A stretch of 64,000 bases of DNA from Lichenibacterium dinghuense (GCF_021730615.1 NZ_JAJLMN010000001.1:5485501-5549500); one strand, 5' to 3'; positions 34,489-49,291 are shown, counted from the stretch's first letter. Notes: generated from the sequence alone by a model not told the origin. Translations and numbers: made by a program.

Positions 34489-36624
34489 ATGTCCAGCCCA
34501 TCGACCATCGAGGAGGCCAATGCCGAGCTGACGCTGCGCCTGCGCCAGCAGGAGCTGGCGGCGGAGTTCGCCAACTTCAGCCTGGCCACCGACGGACTCG
34601 ACCCCATCCTGCACGAGGCCTGCCGCACCGCGGCCAGGGGCATGGAGTGCAGCCTTGCGAAGGTGCTGGAGTACCTGCCGGACGAGAACAACTTCGTCAT
34701 GCGCGCGGGCGTGGGCTGGCATCCGGGCACCGTCGGCCACGCGCGGCTCGGCAGCGACCTCGAAAGCCCGGCCGGCTACGCTTTCCAGACCGGACAGCCC
34801 GTGCTGTCGAACCACCTCGCGGCCGAGACGCGCTTCCGCACGCCGAGGCTGCTCGTCGAGCACAACGTGCATCGCGCCTTCAACGTGCTCGTCGCCGTCG
34901 GCGCCGACCGCTACGGCGTGCTGGAGGTCGACAGCCCGGACGAGCGCGACTTCACCATCTCGGACACGGCCTTCCTGGAGACCCTGGCCGCCACCCTGGC
35001 ACAGGCCATCGGCCGCACGCGGCGCATGGAGCAACTGGCCGAGGCACAGCGCGAACTGAACCGCTTGAACGCGGCCCTGCAGGGCGACGTGCGCGACCGC
35101 ACCCGCGAGCGCGACCAGCTCTGGGCGCTCGGCGAGGACCTGCTCGTGGTCGCCGGCTACGACGATACCCTGCTCAAGGTGAACCCGTACTGGACGCGGC
35201 TGCTCGGCTGGGCCGAGGAGGAGATCATGTCGGGCGGGTACGCCCGGCTCATCCATCCCGACGACCTGGAGCGGGTCACCGCCGAGCTGGCGCGCATGCG
35301 GACGTCCGGTTCGACCGCGCGCTACGAGAACCGCGTGCTGGCCAAGGATGGCGCCCACCGCTGGATTGCCTGGACGCTGACGCCGGAGCCCGGCGGCGAG
35401 CGCATGCTCGGCGTAGGGCGCGACGTCACCGAGGCCAAGGCGCGCGAGGAGGAACTGGCTAAGGCACACGAGTCCCTGCGCCAGTCGCAGAAGATGGAGG
35501 CGGTAGGGCAGCTCACCGGCGGCCTCGCCCACGACTTCAACAACCTGCTCACGGGCATCACGGGCTCGCTCGATCTCATGCGCCGCCGCATAGTCCAGGG
35601 TCGCATCGGCGAGTTGGGTCGCTACGTCGACCTCGCCATGTCCTCGGCCGAGCGGGCGGCCGCGCTCACCCATCGCCTGCTCGCCTTCTCGCGCCGCCAG
35701 ACCCTCGACGCCAAGCCGACTGAGGTGGGCCGGCTCGTGTCGGGAATGAGGGACCTCATACGGCGCACCATCGGGCCGTCGGTCGACCTCGACATCGTCG
35801 CCGCGCCTGACGCCTGGACGGCGCTGGTCGACCCGAACCAGCTGGAGAACGCCCTCCTCAACCTGTGCATCAATGCTCGCGACGCCATGCCGGACGGCGG
35901 GCGGCTCACGGTGGAGACGTCGAACCGCCGCATCGACACCCACGGCGGGGTCATGCGCGACATCGAGGCCGGCTCCTACCTCGTGCTCAGCGTCACCGAC
36001 ACCGGCACGGGCATGCCGGCCGAGGTCGTGGAGCGCGTCTTCGAGCCCTTCTTCACCACGAAGCCGCTCGGCATGGGCACCGGCCTCGGCCTGTCGATGA
36101 TCTACGGCTTCGCCAAGCAGTCGGGCGGGCAGGTCCGCATCCATTCCCAACTCGGCCTGGGGACGACCGTCACACTGTACTTGCCACGCCACGACGGCGA
36201 CGCGGCAGCGCCGACGACGGTGAGCGAGGAACCTGCCGCACTGCCCCGGGCCGAGGAGGGCGAGACGGTGCTCGTGGTCGACGACGAGCCCGCGGTGCGG
36301 CTCCTCGTCGGAGAGGTGCTCGCGGACCTCGGCTACACCGCCGTCGAGGCGGCGGACGGGGCCGGCGGGCAGCGCATCCTGGAGACCGACATGCGGATCG
36401 ACCTCCTGGTCACCGATGTCGGCCTGCCGGGCGGCATGAACGGCCGGCAGGTGGCCGACGCCGCCCGCGTGCTGCGGCCGGGGCTGAAGGTGCTGTTCAT
36501 CACCGGCTATGCCGAGACCGCCGCGGTGAGCGGGAGCGCTTTGGACCCCGGCATGGCGGTGATGACGAAGCCCTTCGGCATGGACGAGCTTGCGAACAGG
36601 ATACGCGGCCTGATCCAAGGGTGA
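34489..36624 (+). CDS. Hybrid histidine kinase GAF-PAS-HK-REC
   Basis: A 711-residue soluble hybrid kinase; ATG 34489 ([20 protein letters not shown]) is chosen as the start of the first coiled-coil. Domains: GAF about 25-185 ([29 protein letters not shown]), PAS about 215-330, HisKA with His348 in [11 protein letters not shown], ATPase ([25 protein letters not shown]), receiver with [11 protein letters not shown] and Asp643 in [11 protein letters not shown]. Divergent from the GAF gene, and followed after 160 bases by a receiver-only protein. No membrane helix, so it senses a cytoplasmic signal. Confidence 0.88.
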   Translation: MSSPSTIEEANAELTLRLRQQELAAEFANFSLATDGLDPILHEACRTAARGMECSLAKVLEYLPDENNFVMRAGVGWHPGTVGHARLGSDLESPAGYAFQTGQPVLSNHLAAETRFRTPRLLVEHNVHRAFNVLVAVGADRYGVLEVDSPDERDFTISDTAFLETLAATLAQAIGRTRRMEQLAEAQRELNRLNAALQGDVRDRTRERDQLWALGEDLLVVAGYDDTLLKVNPYWTRLLGWAEEEIMSGGYARLIHPDDLERVTAELARMRTSGSTARYENRVLAKDGAHRWIAWTLTPEPGGERMLGVGRDVTEAKAREEELAKAHESLRQSQKMEAVGQLTGGLAHDFNNLLTGITGSLDLMRRRIVQGRIGELGRYVDLAMSSAERAAALTHRLLAFSRRQTLDAKPTEVGRLVSGMRDLIRRTIGPSVDLDIVAAPDAWTALVDPNQLENALLNLCINARDAMPDGGRLTVETSNRRIDTHGGVMRDIEAGSYLVLSVTDTGTGMPAEVVERVFEPFFTTKPLGMGTGLGLSMIYGFAKQSGGQVRIHSQLGLGTTVTLYLPRHDGDAAAPTTVSEEPAALPRAEEGETVLVVDDEPAVRLLVGEVLADLGYTAVEAADGAGGQRILETDMRIDLLVTDVGLPGGMNGRQVADAARVLRPGLKVLFITGYAETAAVSGSALDPGMAVMTKPFGMDELANRIRGLIQG

Positions 36625-36784
36625 GGCGTACGGCGCTGGTCGGCATGGGCGGCCGCTCCGCCTTCCATCCCAAGGTCAGGCATCCTGGGGAGAACCGACG
36701 TGGCTGGCACTCGGTCGTCGGGAACCCCTCGTCGGTGAGCCAAGGTCTCGCGCAACAACCGGCACCCTCGCACATTGCCCACTG

Positions 36785-37195
36785 ATGAGCGAACCTCACG
36801 TCGACGCCCGCCCCTACGCACTCGTCGTCGATGACGACGACATCCTGCGCATGGACGTCGCCGAGATCCTCGAGGGCGTGTGCTTCCGAACCTTGGAGGC
36901 GAGCAGCGGCGACGAGGCCCTGTTCGTGTTGGAGGACCGTCACCTCGACGTGTCCCTTCTATTCTCGGACGTCGAGATGCCGGGGAACCGGAACGGCTTC
37001 GCCCTGGCCAGGGAGGTCGCGGTCAAGTGGCCGTACATCTCCATCGTGATCGCGTCCGGCCGGCTCAAGCCGGGCGACGGTGATCTGCCCGCAGGGGCAC
37101 GCTTCATCGCCAAGCCGTTCAGCGCCGAGACGGTGCGCGACCACCTGCGGGAGGTCATGCCCGACGCTCACAAGCCCGACGCGCTGCTCGACTGA
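36785..37195 (+). CDS. Single-domain response regulator
   Basis: A 136-residue receiver without an output domain: VVDDDDILRMD acidic pocket, phosphorylatable Asp in LLFSDVEMPG, SG in VIASGRL, and Lys in IAKPFSAE. Such stand-alone receivers act as phosphate shuttles or bind a partner protein. It follows the GAF-PAS hybrid kinase on the same strand and is the likely acceptor or brake for it. Convergent with the RsbT-like kinase gene, 54 bases apart. Confidence 0.87.
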   Translation: MSEPHVDARPYALVVDDDDILRMDVAEILEGVCFRTLEASSGDEALFVLEDRHLDVSLLFSDVEMPGNRNGFALAREVAVKWPYISIVIASGRLKPGDGDLPAGARFIAKPFSAETVRDHLREVMPDAHKPDALLD

Positions 37196-37249
37196 AGCGC
37201 TTCGGACGCTTGGCCCCACGCCGGCGCACTTCGAAGCGGCGCCGACCCG

Positions 37250-39096
<1,847 letters not shown>

Positions 39097-39100
<4 letters not shown>

Positions 39101-40116
39101 GGCCGTCCCTCCAGGACCGCCGCTGGCCGGGCCCGCGCCACCGTCACGGTGGCGTCGTCCCGGGTGCGGGCGAAGTCGCGGTAGATCACCGCCGCGACCA
39201 GCGCCGGATGGGCCTCGGCCAGGCCGGGATAGTCCGCGAGCGACCACCCCGACCCGATGCCGTCCGAGCACAGCACGAACAGCCCGCCCGGTGCGAGCGG
39301 GTAGTCGAAAGCCTGGATGCGGCGCGCGTTGTGCCCGGCCGTGCCGGCGAGCACGACGGTGCCGTGGGCCGTCCCGCCCTGGACCGTCGTCCCGGCGACG
39401 TTGCCCAGGCCACAGAAGGCCACGGTGCCCCGGACCGCGTCGTACCGGGCCACCGACACCGCGCCGCCGCGCGTCGCGCGGAGGCCGGCGTGGATGGCGC
39501 CGACGATCTCCTTCGGGCTCTCGCCCTCGTGGTCCCGGAAGATGCCGACCGCCTCCGCCGAGGCCTTGGCCGCCTCGGTCCCGTGCCCGATCCCGTCCGC
39601 GACCACGAGCGTCCAGCCGTCCCCGCGCGGCCTGAAGCAGTGAGCGTCGCCGTTGGCGGCCTGACCCTTCAATGGCACCGAGACGGCGCCGAACTCCGCC
39701 ATGGGTGGGTGTGGCGGGCGCGTCCGGGCCGCCGCCAGCCGGGACAACACCGCCATGCCGCGCCCGAGCGAGGAGATCACCTCGAAGTCCTGCGACTGCC
39801 GCCGGACCGCCCCCAGGCCCAGCCCGGCGGTCCCTCCCGTCGAATGGCCGTCTGCCAGGGCCCCCTCCGCGTCCGCCAGGCCGTTGCCCCGGTCCAGGGC
39901 CAGCAGCTCGACACCGGTCTCGACGTCGTGCTCGTAGGTGCCGACGAGGAGTTCGCCGCCCGTGGCGTATTTGACGAGGTTGGTGGCGAGTTCCGTCGCC
40001 ACGAGGGCGACGCGGCCGGTGGCCGTCTCGTCGAAGCCGAGGCGCTTCGCGGCGGCGGCCGCGCAACGCCTCGCCTCGGCCACCTGACTGACCTCCGTCA
40101 CGGGCACCGAGATCAT
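39097..40116 (-). CDS. SpoIIE/RsbX-type phosphatase with N-terminal ATPase domain
   Basis: A 339-residue protein. The N-terminal 130 residues are an HATPase_c_2 domain (ATELATNLVKYATGG, LLALDRGNG, GGTAGLGLGAV). The rest is a PP2C-like SpoIIE domain with metal-site motifs NGDAHCFRP, VVADGIGHG, FCGLGN and LCSDGIGSG. In stressosome modules the RsbX-type phosphatase removes phosphates from RsbR and RsbS to reset the complex. The extra kinase-like N-terminus is found in proteobacterial versions. It overlaps rsbT (upstream) and the hybrid kinase (downstream) by four bases each. Confidence 0.85.
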
Positions 40117-40523
40117 GCGGCCCTCCAGCGCGTGATGGTGACGTGCGTGCCGATGCCCGGCGTCGAGGCGATGTCGAACTCGTTGGAGAGCCGCTTCGCA
40201 CCGCCGAGCCCGAGGCCCAGGCTGCCGGCGGTGCTGAAGCGGTCCGTCATGGCCTGGGCGACGTCGGCGATGCCCGGCCCCGCGTCGACGAAGTGCAGGC
40301 GCAGGCCGCGGCGGCGCACCTCCACCACGCGCTCGATGCGGGCCTCGCCGCCGCCGCCGTGGACGAGGGCGTTGCGGGCGAGTTCGCTGGCCGCGGTCAC
40401 GACCTTGGTCTGGTCGACGGCGCCGAGCCCGACCGCCTGGGCCGCGGCCCTGACCCGCGCCCTGACCCGCACGACGTCGTCGTCCGAGCGGATAGCGACC
40501 ACCTCATCCGGGCTCGCCGTCAT
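40113..40523 (-). CDS. rsbT: RsbT-type serine/threonine kinase (stressosome switch)
   Basis: A 136-residue GHKL kinase of the RsbT family: N box ASELARNALVHGGGG, G1 box VDAGPGIAD, G2 region GSLGLGLGGAKRLSNEF. RsbT is held by the RsbR-RsbS stressosome, phosphorylates both on stress and then leaves to bind its target. The start at 40523 lies inside the end of rsbS; the open frame allows 40541. Tight packing with rsbS and the phosphatase shows co-expression. Confidence 0.88.
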   Translation of the reverse strand: MTASPDEVVAIRSDDDVVRVRARVRAAAQAVGLGAVDQTKVVTAASELARNALVHGGGGEARIERVVEVRRRGLRLHFVDAGPGIADVAQAMTDRFSTAGSLGLGLGGAKRLSNEFDIASTPGIGTHVTITRWRAA

Positions 40524-40899
40524 CGCCGTCCTCCCGGGCATCGTCGTCGAGACGGGACCGGATGAGCGCCATGCCGCGCTCGACGTTGAGGGCCGTCCGC
40601 ACGCCGGTCAACTCCAGGCCGAGTTCGACGAGGGTGATGGCGACGGCCGGACGCATGCCCACCACCACCGTCTCGGCGTCGAGCAGGCGCGCCGTCCCGG
40701 CGATGGTGTCGAGCATGCGGCCGATGAAGCTGTCGACGATCTCCAGGGCGGAGATCTCGATCAGCACGCCCCGGGCCCGGGTCTTCGCCAGCCTGTTCGT
40801 CAGGTCGTCCTGCAGGGCCAGGGCGAGGCGGTCGTGCATGTCGACCTGGATGCTGACGAGGAGGACGTCCCCGAGCTTCAGGATGGGGATGTGGTCCAT
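40504..40899 (-). CDS. rsbS: RsbS-type STAS protein (stressosome core)
   Basis: A 131-residue single STAS domain, nearly collinear with Bacillus RsbS (ILKLGDVLLVSIQVDMHD, SALEIVDSFIGRML, TVVVGMRPAVAITLVELGL). The phosphorylation site is Ser57 in VDSFIG, matching Ser59 of B. subtilis RsbS. RsbS and RsbR build the large stressosome shell that captures RsbT. The end overlaps the rsbT start; the gene lies four bases after rsbR. Confidence 0.9.
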   Translation of the reverse strand: MDHIPILKLGDVLLVSIQVDMHDRLALALQDDLTNRLAKTRARGVLIEISALEIVDSFIGRMLDTIAGTARLLDAETVVVGMRPAVAITLVELGLELTGVRTALNVERGMALIRSRLDDDAREDGDDGEPG

Positions 40900-40903
40900 C
40901 GGC

Positions 40904-41794
40904 CTAGCGGTCGTCCCTCGCCAGGGGGATGGACGTGCGTCGCACCACGGCGCGACCCGTTCGCTTGAGCGCGAGCGCGAAGGCGTCGGCCAGGGTCGCC
41001 TTGGACGCCACGGTCAGCTCCACGCCGAGGTGGACCATGGTCTGGGCGATCTGCGGGCGGATGCCGGACACCATGCACTCGGCCCCCATCAGGCGGGCCG
41101 CGGCGACGGTCTTGAGCAGGTGCTGGGCCACCAGCGTGTCGACGGTCGGCACGCCTGTGATGTCGATGATGGCGACCTCGGCCTCCTCGTCCACGATGGC
41201 CTGGAGCAGGGTCTCCATCACCGTCGTGGTGCGGGCGCTATCGAGCGTGCCGATGAGGGGGAGCGCGAGGATGCCGTCCCACAGCTTGACCACGGGCGTC
41301 GACAGCTCCGAGATCTCCTGGCCCTGGCGGCCGATGACCTCCTCGCGGCTACGCTGGTACTCCTCCATCGTGAAGAGGCCGAGCCGGTCGATGAGCCTGC
41401 TCGCCGCGAACACGGCCGCCGACAGCTTGGCCTGCTCACCGGCGTAGGCAGCGTTCAGGGCGTCGTAGACCGGCTCCTTGAGCGAGAACACGAAGTTCAT
41501 CGTGTCGGTGGGCGAGAAGCCCTGCACGGCCCGCGACCGCGACACGTCGCCCAGCGTCGCGCGGAGGGGCTCGAAGGCCTCGCCTTCCACGTCGGTCCCG
41601 CCCGAGGCGAGCGCGGCGCGGAGTTGCCCGAGCACGGTGTCGACCTGCGCGCGGAGTTCCGCCTCCCGCATGCGGCCGGAGCGCAGCGCCCCTCCGTCCC
41701 TGAGCTGGTCGAGCCAGGAGGCGGCGATCTTCCCCTCCGCGCCTGTGACGACGCGGATCAGCGCCCCGATGTCTTCGACCGCCATGGACCGCAT
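40904..41794 (-). CDS. rsbR: RsbR-type stressosome sensor
   Basis: A 296-residue protein with an N-terminal four-helix, non-heme-globin-like or RsbRD-type sensor (about 5-160; SWLDQLRDGG, FSPTDTMNFVFSLKEPV) and a C-terminal STAS domain (about 165-285). The STAS part follows Bacillus RsbR closely: LSTPVVKLWDGILALPLIGT, DITGVPTVDTLVAQHLLKT, GIRPQIAQTMVHLGVEL. Phosphosites correspond to Ser186 (Thr171 in B. subtilis RsbRA) and Thr220 (Thr205). It is the first gene of the rsbR-S-T-phosphatase-kinase operon. It is the only RsbR in the window, so the stressosome may have a single sensor type. Confidence 0.9.
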   Translation of the reverse strand: MRSMAVEDIGALIRVVTGAEGKIAASWLDQLRDGGALRSGRMREAELRAQVDTVLGQLRAALASGGTDVEGEAFEPLRATLGDVSRSRAVQGFSPTDTMNFVFSLKEPVYDALNAAYAGEQAKLSAAVFAASRLIDRLGLFTMEEYQRSREEVIGRQGQEISELSTPVVKLWDGILALPLIGTLDSARTTTVMETLLQAIVDEEAEVAIIDITGVPTVDTLVAQHLLKTVAAARLMGAECMVSGIRPQIAQTMVHLGVELTVASKATLADAFALALKRTGRAVVRRTSIPLARDDR

Positions 41795-41931
41795 GCCCTC
41801 GTTCGTGCCTGCTTATCGAGCACTCGGCTTAGCGTGGCACCGCATGCAATGGAAGCTGGATATCGTCCAAGAACTGAAAGGAGGGTACATCGTCAACGGA
41901 TAAGAAAAGTTAGAAATGTGGCTCCGGCGAT

Positions 41932-44796
41932 TCAAGACACGGAAAGTTTGTGGAGGCGTTCGACCAGGGCCCGCATGGTGACGTCGCCCTTGTTGAGCAC
42001 CTGGCTCGCGCCCCGCAGGCGCTGTCGGTCCTCGTTCGTCAAGTCCCGCGCCGTCAGCACCACGACCGGCACCTCCGCGCAGCCGGGCAACTTGCGCAAT
42101 CCGTCGAGGAAGTCGAAGCCGTCCATCACCGGCATGTTGAGGTCGAGCAGCACCACCTCGGGACGCCTTTCGGCGGCCTTGGCGAGGCCCTCGCGCCCAT
42201 CCGCCGCCTCGACCACCGTCCAGCCGTCGTCCTCCAGCACGGAGCAGATGGCGACTCTCGCGTCGTCGCTGTCCTCGACGACCAGGATGCCGCCCGAGGT
42301 GCTGCGGAACCGCTCCATCACGTCGCGAAAGCGGTCCCAGCGCACCGGCTTTAGCATGTATTCGGCCGCCCCAAGCGACGCCGCCAGGCTGCGCTGGTCG
42401 ACGGAGGTCACCATGACGACGGGCGTAGCCGACAGGTTAGGGTCGGCCTTCAGCTCGGTCAGCACCGACCAGCCGTCCACGCCGGGCATCATGACGTCGA
42501 GCAGGATCGCGCGGGGACGGAGCCGCCGCGCGAGCGCCAGCCCCGACCGACCGTCGGCCGCCACCTGGACGCGGAAGCCCTCTCGATGGAGAAACCGCGT
42601 CATCAACGCACGCTGGTCGGCGTCGTCGTCGATCACCAGAACGAGGTCGCCCGTCCCGACCTCGTCGGCGGTGATCTCAGGGTCGGGCAAAGCCTCCGCG
42701 TCGGCGCTGGACGCGTGGACGGCGGGGAGCGAGAAGGTGAAGGTACTGCCCTCGCCGGCGACGCTGTCGACGCCGACCTCGCCCCCGAGCATGTCGGCGA
42801 AGGCGCGCGTCAGCGACAGGCCGAGGCCCGTGCCGCCGAACCGGCGCGTGGTCGAGGCGTCGGCCTGGGTGAAGCGCTGGAACAGCTTGGCGAGCTGCTC
42901 GGGCGTCATGCCGATGCCGGTGTCCCGCACCGCGAAGCTCAGGCGGTCCCTCCCGTCCGGCGCAGGCCCGCGCGAGGCCGACAGCGTGATGGTCCCGCCT
43001 TCGGTGAACTTGGCGGCATTGGACAGGAGGTTGAGCAAAACTTGCCGGAGCTTGGTCACGTCGGTGTGGGCGGCCCCGAGTCCGGGTGCGAGGTCCAGCA
43101 CGAGACGGTTGTCCTTCTTGCCGATGAGGGTCCCTACCGTGCTGGCCACCTCGCGCAACGTGGGTTCGATGTCGAAGTCCTCGGCGTAGACCTCCATCTT
43201 GCCGCTCTCGATCTTCGACAGGTCGAGCACGTCGTTGATGAGGCCGAGCAGATGGCGGGCATTGCCCTCGACCTTGGACATGTCTGAGGCGAGGTCGGCC
43301 GCGTCGCAGCCATCGGCGATCTCCTCGGCCATCATCTCCGAATAGCCGATGATGGCCGACAACGGCGTGCGCAGCTCGTGGCTCATGTTGGCGATGAAGG
43401 TGCTCTTGGCGACGTTGGCCTCCTCGGCCACGGCCTTGGCGGCGCCGAGCGCAAGCTCGGCCTGCTTCTGGTCGTCGATGTCGGTGTTGGTGCCGATCCA
43501 GCGCACGATGGCGCCCGAAGCGTCCCGTTCGGGCAGGGCGCGGACGAGGTGCCAGCGGTCCGCCCCGTCGTGGTGGCGGATGCGGAACTCCGTCTCGTAG
43601 ACCTCGCCCGTGCGCAGGGCGTGTCCCCAGCGCCTCTCGGCGTCCGCCATGTCGTCGGGATGCACGAGCAGGGTCCAGGCCCGGTCGCCGGCCAGGATGT
43701 CCGATGTTCCACAATACTCCCTCGTCCGGCCGTTCACCCAGTCGAGGGCCCCGTCCGGCGTCGCGGTCCAAACCTGGTTCGGCAGCGCCTCGGTCAGGGC
43801 GCGGAAACGTGCGGCGCTGGCCTGCGCCTCGTGTTCGGCGCGCACGCGCTGCACGGCGTCGCCGACGCGGATCGCGACGGCCTCGACCAGGGCGACGTCC
43901 GCCGCCGACCAAAGCCGGGGCGCGGACTGGTTCACGAAGAGCGTGGCGGCGAGGCGTCCGGCCCGCATCACCGGCACGGACACGAATGCCCTGATTTCGA
44001 TGGCGGCGAAGGATGCGGCGTCGAAGTCGGGATCGAGTTGGACGTCCTGGACGACGGTCGTCACACCGCGACGCTGACGAGACGCGTTGGCACGCCCGAA
44101 CGCGTCAAGCCTGTACGCGCCTTCGAGTGACATGACGCCGTTGGCGAAGCTGGAGGCCAGCACCACCGTCTCGTCATCGGACTGCATCTCGGCATAGCCG
44201 GCACGGCTGACGTCGAGGTGACGGCCGAGCGCTGCCACGGCAGTGTTCATCAAGGCCTCGGCCGACTCGATTCCACGAAGCGCGTCCTCCAGCTCCAGGC
44301 GGAACGCCTGGCGGCGGTTCGCCATCACCACCTCGGTGGTCTCGGTGCAGGCGCAGAAGAAACCGCGCACGATGTCGTCCTCGTCGCGCACGGGCGTGTA
44401 CGAGAAGGCGAAGTGCGCCTCGGGGTCCAGACCCTCGCGATCCATCATGAGGGTGATGTCGTCCATGTGGATGGCCTCGCCCGCGAAGGCCTGCTCGACG
44501 AGCGGCACGAGGTCGGCGCGGATCTCGTCCCAGACGTCGAGGAAGCTGCGGCCGAGCGCGTCGTGGTCCTTGTGACCGAGGACGGCGCGGTAGGCGTCGT
44601 TGTAGAGCAGGGTCAGCCCCGGTCCCCAGACGGCGAACATGGGTTGCTTGGAGCCGAGCATAATCGCGACCAGCGTCCGCAACGCCGGAGGCCACTGTCT
44701 CGGGGCGCCGATGGGCGTCGTGGTCCAGTCGAGCGCGCGCATGCGTTCGCCCAAGGCGCCTCCGTCACGGATGGCGGCGATGTCGGGTCGTGCCAT
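41932..44796 (-). CDS. Hybrid histidine kinase PAS-GAF-PAS-HK-REC-REC
   Basis: A 954-residue soluble kinase; ATG 44796 follows a GAGGAA site. Domains: PAS about 15-155 ([20 protein letters not shown], the phytochrome-associated type), GAF about 165-320, PAS about 330-450, HisKA with His473 in [18 protein letters not shown], ATPase ([26 protein letters not shown]), then two receivers with Asp in [14 protein letters not shown] and [13 protein letters not shown]. Same core as the kinases at 49711 and 54243, so these are paralogues. It lies 137 bases upstream of rsbR on the same strand and may be read through into the stressosome operon. Confidence 0.88.
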   Translation of the reverse strand: MARPDIAAIRDGGALGERMRALDWTTTPIGAPRQWPPALRTLVAIMLGSKQPMFAVWGPGLTLLYNDAYRAVLGHKDHDALGRSFLDVWDEIRADLVPLVEQAFAGEAIHMDDITLMMDREGLDPEAHFAFSYTPVRDEDDIVRGFFCACTETTEVVMANRRQAFRLELEDALRGIESAEALMNTAVAALGRHLDVSRAGYAEMQSDDETVVLASSFANGVMSLEGAYRLDAFGRANASRQRRGVTTVVQDVQLDPDFDAASFAAIEIRAFVSVPVMRAGRLAATLFVNQSAPRLWSAADVALVEAVAIRVGDAVQRVRAEHEAQASAARFRALTEALPNQVWTATPDGALDWVNGRTREYCGTSDILAGDRAWTLLVHPDDMADAERRWGHALRTGEVYETEFRIRHHDGADRWHLVRALPERDASGAIVRWIGTNTDIDDQKQAELALGAAKAVAEEANVAKSTFIANMSHELRTPLSAIIGYSEMMAEEIADGCDAADLASDMSKVEGNARHLLGLINDVLDLSKIESGKMEVYAEDFDIEPTLREVASTVGTLIGKKDNRLVLDLAPGLGAAHTDVTKLRQVLLNLLSNAAKFTEGGTITLSASRGPAPDGRDRLSFAVRDTGIGMTPEQLAKLFQRFTQADASTTRRFGGTGLGLSLTRAFADMLGGEVGVDSVAGEGSTFTFSLPAVHASSADAEALPDPEITADEVGTGDLVLVIDDDADQRALMTRFLHREGFRVQVAADGRSGLALARRLRPRAILLDVMMPGVDGWSVLTELKADPNLSATPVVMVTSVDQRSLAASLGAAEYMLKPVRWDRFRDVMERFRSTSGGILVVEDSDDARVAICSVLEDDGWTVVEAADGREGLAKAAERRPEVVLLDLNMPVMDGFDFLDGLRKLPGCAEVPVVVLTARDLTNEDRQRLRGASQVLNKGDVTMRALVERLHKLSVS

Positions 44797-44933
44797 GCTC
44801 GTTCGTTCCTCGCGTCTCGTTTCGGCCGACATCGACTCTCGACGCCCTCGTCGGCCGATGGCTACGCCTCTCGTTTCGACGGTGCCCAGCGCCAGGTTGC
44901 CCGACCGGCGCGCGCCTAATCTTGGACTGCGGC

Positions 44934-45299
44934 TCAAGCCTTGGGTGCGTAGCGCTCGATTTTCGACAGGAGGTCGGAGAAGTCGATGGGCTTCGGACAA
45001 TAGTCCGTGCAGCCGGCCGCGATGGCCTTGTCGCGGTCGCCAGACATGGCGTGCGCCGTCAGGGCGATGATGGGCAGCCCCGCTGTCACCGGATCGGCCC
45101 GCATCATCGCCGCCGCCGTCCATCCGTCCACGGTTGGCAGGTTCATGTCGAGCAGGATGATGTCGGGCGCCTCGCTCTTCGACTTGTCGACGCCTTCCTG
45201 CCCGTCGGTCGCCACCGCGACCTCGAAGCCGCGGCGCCTCAGCCGCCGGGACAGGAAGTCCCAAATTTCCTCGTGGTCCTCGACCAGCAGGATCTTCAT
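44934..45299 (-). CDS. Single-domain response regulator (kinase partner)
   Basis: A 121-residue receiver: [13 protein letters not shown], Asp in [22 protein letters not shown], and Lys in CPKPIDFSD. The ATG overlaps the stop of the truncated hybrid kinase (ATGA). It is about 85% identical by eye to the receiver at 49352-49714, which has the same position behind the kinase at 49711. These two kinase-receiver units are duplicates. The kinase of this unit is broken, so this receiver has lost its cognate partner. Confidence 0.87.
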   Translation of the reverse strand: MKILLVEDHEEIWDFLSRRLRRRGFEVAVATDGQEGVDKSKSEAPDIILLDMNLPTVDGWTAAAMMRADPVTAGLPIIALTAHAMSGDRDKAIAAGCTDYCPKPIDFSDLLSKIERYAPKA

Positions 45300-46717
45300 C
45301 GTGCATCCCTTTCCTTCATCACCGTGACCTTGGCGAGTTCGCGCGACAGGTCGGCGAGGCTCGTCACCCCTTTGCTGAGGACCTCGTCCGCACCGCGCAG
45401 GCGGCGCCGGTCGTCACGGGTCAGGTCCTTGGACGTGAGCACGACCACCGGCACGCCGCCACATTCCGGCAAGGCACGGAAGGCCTGCAGGAAGGCGAAG
45501 CCGTCCATCACGGGCATCTCCAGGTCGAGCAGCACAACCCGCGGCCCGGCCTCGGCGACGCGTGCCAGGGCGTCGAGGCCATCACCGGCCTCGACCACGT
45601 CCCAGCCGTCGCGCTCCAGCACCGAGCGGGCGTGGTGGCGCATGTCGGCGTCGTCGTCCACGACGAGCACCGACCCCTGCCCCCCGCAAAAGCGCCCCAT
45701 CACCTGCTTCAGGGTCTCCCACCTCACCGGCTTCATGACGTAGTCGGCGGCGCCCAGCGTCGAGGCGAGGCCGCGCTCGTCGACGAAGGTGACCATGACC
45801 ACGGGAATGTCGGCCACCTCCGGGTCCGCCTTGAGTGCGCTCAGCACCGACCAGCCGTCGAGCCCCGGCATCGTGACATCGAGCAGGATCGCCGTCGGGC
45901 GCACCGTGCGGGCCAGTTGCAGGCCGGCGAAGCCGTCCGCCGCCGTGACGGCCCTGAAACCCTCACGGTCGAGGAAGCGGACCACGAGGTCGCGCTGGGC
46001 CGGGTCGTCGTCGATGACGAGCACGACGCCGCGCGACCCTGGCTCCGCCACTTGGTCTTCGCCGTCGCCGGCCGTCGCGCCTTCGACCCCGCCGTCACTT
46101 GCCTCCCCCAGATCGGCCGGCACGAACAGGCTGAAGGTCGAGCCTTCGCCGGGTGCGCTGTCCACCGACAGGTCGCCGCCCAGCATGACGCCGAAGGCCT
46201 TGGAGATGGACAGCCCAAGGCCGGTGCCGCCGAACCGGCGCGTCGTGGAGGCATCGGCCTGGGTGAAGCGCTGGAACAGCTTGTCGAGCTGCCCCTCGGT
46301 CATGCCGAGCCCCGTGTCGGCCACCCGGAACGCCATCCAGTCCCCACCCGTGCCGCCTGGGATGCGCATCGCCGACAGCGTGATCGTGCCGTTCTCGGTG
46401 CACTTGGCCGCGTTGCTGAGCAGGTTCAGCAGGATCTGGCGCAGCTTGGTGACGTCGGTCCGTAGAAGGCCGACGTTCTCGGACACGTGGACGTCGAGCG
46501 AGTTGCCCTTCTTGGCGACGAGGCCCTGCACCGTCGAGGCGACGTCGCGCACCATGCCCGCGGCGTCGAACGTCTCGGCGAAGACCTCCATCTTGCCGCT
46601 CTCGATCTTCGACAGGTCGAGCACGTCGTTGATGAGGCCGAGGAGATGGCGGGCGTTGCCCTCGATCTTGCGCAGGTCGGGGCCCAGCTCCGCGGCGTCG
46701 GCCCCCTCCGCCATCTC
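45296..46717 (-). pseudogene. Hybrid histidine kinase, 5'-truncated remnant
   Basis: The frame begins abruptly at 46717 within the dimerisation domain (EMAEGADAAELGPDL), losing the sensor part and the phospho-accepting histidine. What remains is the second HisKA helix ([20 protein letters not shown]), ATPase ([29 protein letters not shown]) and two receivers ([25 protein letters not shown]). It aligns along its whole length with the C-terminal half of the kinase at 49711-52146. The ATG at 46714 is an internal Met. The missing 5' part was removed together with the 3' end of the PAS gene on the other side of the IS3 element. Confidence 0.8.
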
Positions 46718-46813
46718 TTAGTGCCTGTTTGAGTAGGATCAGGCTTATGCGTTTGGACGCTGTTGAACCGCTCCGGGTTTCCTGGAGGCTCCTGATCTTG
46801 CGAGACTGGAGCC

Positions 46814-48035
<1,222 letters not shown>

Positions 48036-48076
48036 ATTCCAAGCCAATCAGCCTCCGAGAAACCCGGAGCGGTTCA

Positions 48077-49291
48077 CATCACCGCCTCGATGGCACCCGC
48101 GACCTCGACGTGGGTGCGCCTGCGGTCGGACACGTTCTGCGCCGTGAGCAGCACGCAGTCCTGGCCGTTGATCTCGACCGCCTCCGCGCCGACCAGGCAA
48201 TCGAGCGTTCCCCCGTCCCTCGTCCGCAGGCGGAGGTCCAGGTCGAGCACGCGCCCGCCCGTGCGCAGGAGGCGTTCGATGGACGCTGCCGCATTCGGGT
48301 CCGTCCAGAGCTGTAGGACGGCCGCGTCGCGGCCGACGACGTCGGCCTGGGCATGCCCGCTTTCCCGCAAGAAAGCGTCGTTGACCATCAGCACACGACC
48401 TTCCGCGCGCGTTGTCAGCAGGGTCGGGACCGGTGACATGCGGAATGCGGTGGCGAAGCGTCGCTCGCTCTGCCGCAAGGCGGCCTCGGCCTGGCGACGC
48501 CCGTCCAGGTCCGCGAAAGTGAACAGCATGCAGTGGACGTCGCCGACGTCGATTGGCTGGCCGGCGACGATGACCGACTTCTCGCCGCCGCCGGGCAACT
48601 GCAGGGTCGCCTCCATCTGCGGGACTGTGCGCCCCTCCCGCATGCGCTCGATGCCCAGCTCGCGGCGGCTCGCCCCCTCGAGGAGGTCGACCTCGTAGAT
48701 CGACCGCCCGACGACGTCCTCCTCGCGATAGCCCGTCATCTCCAGGAAGCCCCGGTTGACGCGGACGTGGCGGAGGTCGTCGAGGCGCGAGATCACCGCG
48801 GGCGCGGGGTTGGCATTGATCGCTCTCTCGAAGCGCTCCTCGGCCTGGAAGCGCTCGGTCTCGTCGTTGAGCACGAGCACGAGGCAGTCTGGCACGCCCC
48901 CGTCGTCGCTCAGTACCAACGAGCGGATCCGGTGGGTCCAGTGCACGTCGCCGCTGCCCGCGGGGACGACTTCGACGACCACCTCATCGAAGGCCTCGCC
49001 GGCCATGACCCGCTCCATCGGGTACTGGCCGGCGGGCAGGCGATGGCTGTTGCGGTAGCGGAGTTCGAAGCGCTCTCGATACTCGGTCACGTTCGCGCCG
49101 AGGTCGTCGACGGTCGTCACGCCGTGCATCTCCAGGGCCGCCTTGTTGGCCCAGCAGATGGTTTGGTCGAGACCCACGAGGATGACGCCATCGCTGACCC
49201 CGGCCACGATCTGGCGCAGGTGGCGGGCCTCGGCATCCCGCCGGGGCGGCAGGCCGATGTCGATCCGTCCTGCGTCTTCGTCGGTGGTCAA
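48077..49291 (-). pseudogene. Multi-PAS sensor protein, 3'-truncated by IS3
   Basis: A 405-residue remnant with three PAS domains: about 20-140 (GVILVGLDQTICWANKAALE), 155-265 (VNRGFLEMTGYREEDVVGRS), 275-395 (VNDAFLRESGHAQADVVGRD). The protein ends at AGAIEAVM; the stop codon is the TGA of the IS3 terminal repeat at 48074-48076. In related PAS/LuxR regulators such an AIEAVM segment is followed by a short linker and a LuxR-type helix-turn-helix, which is probably what was lost. This identification of the missing part is from memory of the family. Confidence 0.65.

Noticed and set aside
34375-36618. A 747-codon minus-strand frame opposite the plus-strand hybrid kinase
   Set aside because: Same reason: a mirror frame of a gene with complete GAF, PAS, HK and receiver domains.
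41868-41896. Possible promoter for rsbR (TTGACG at the complement of 41891-41896)
   Set aside because: The -35-like hexamer is fair but the hexamer 17 bases later is TTCTTG, a poor -10; not reported as a feature.
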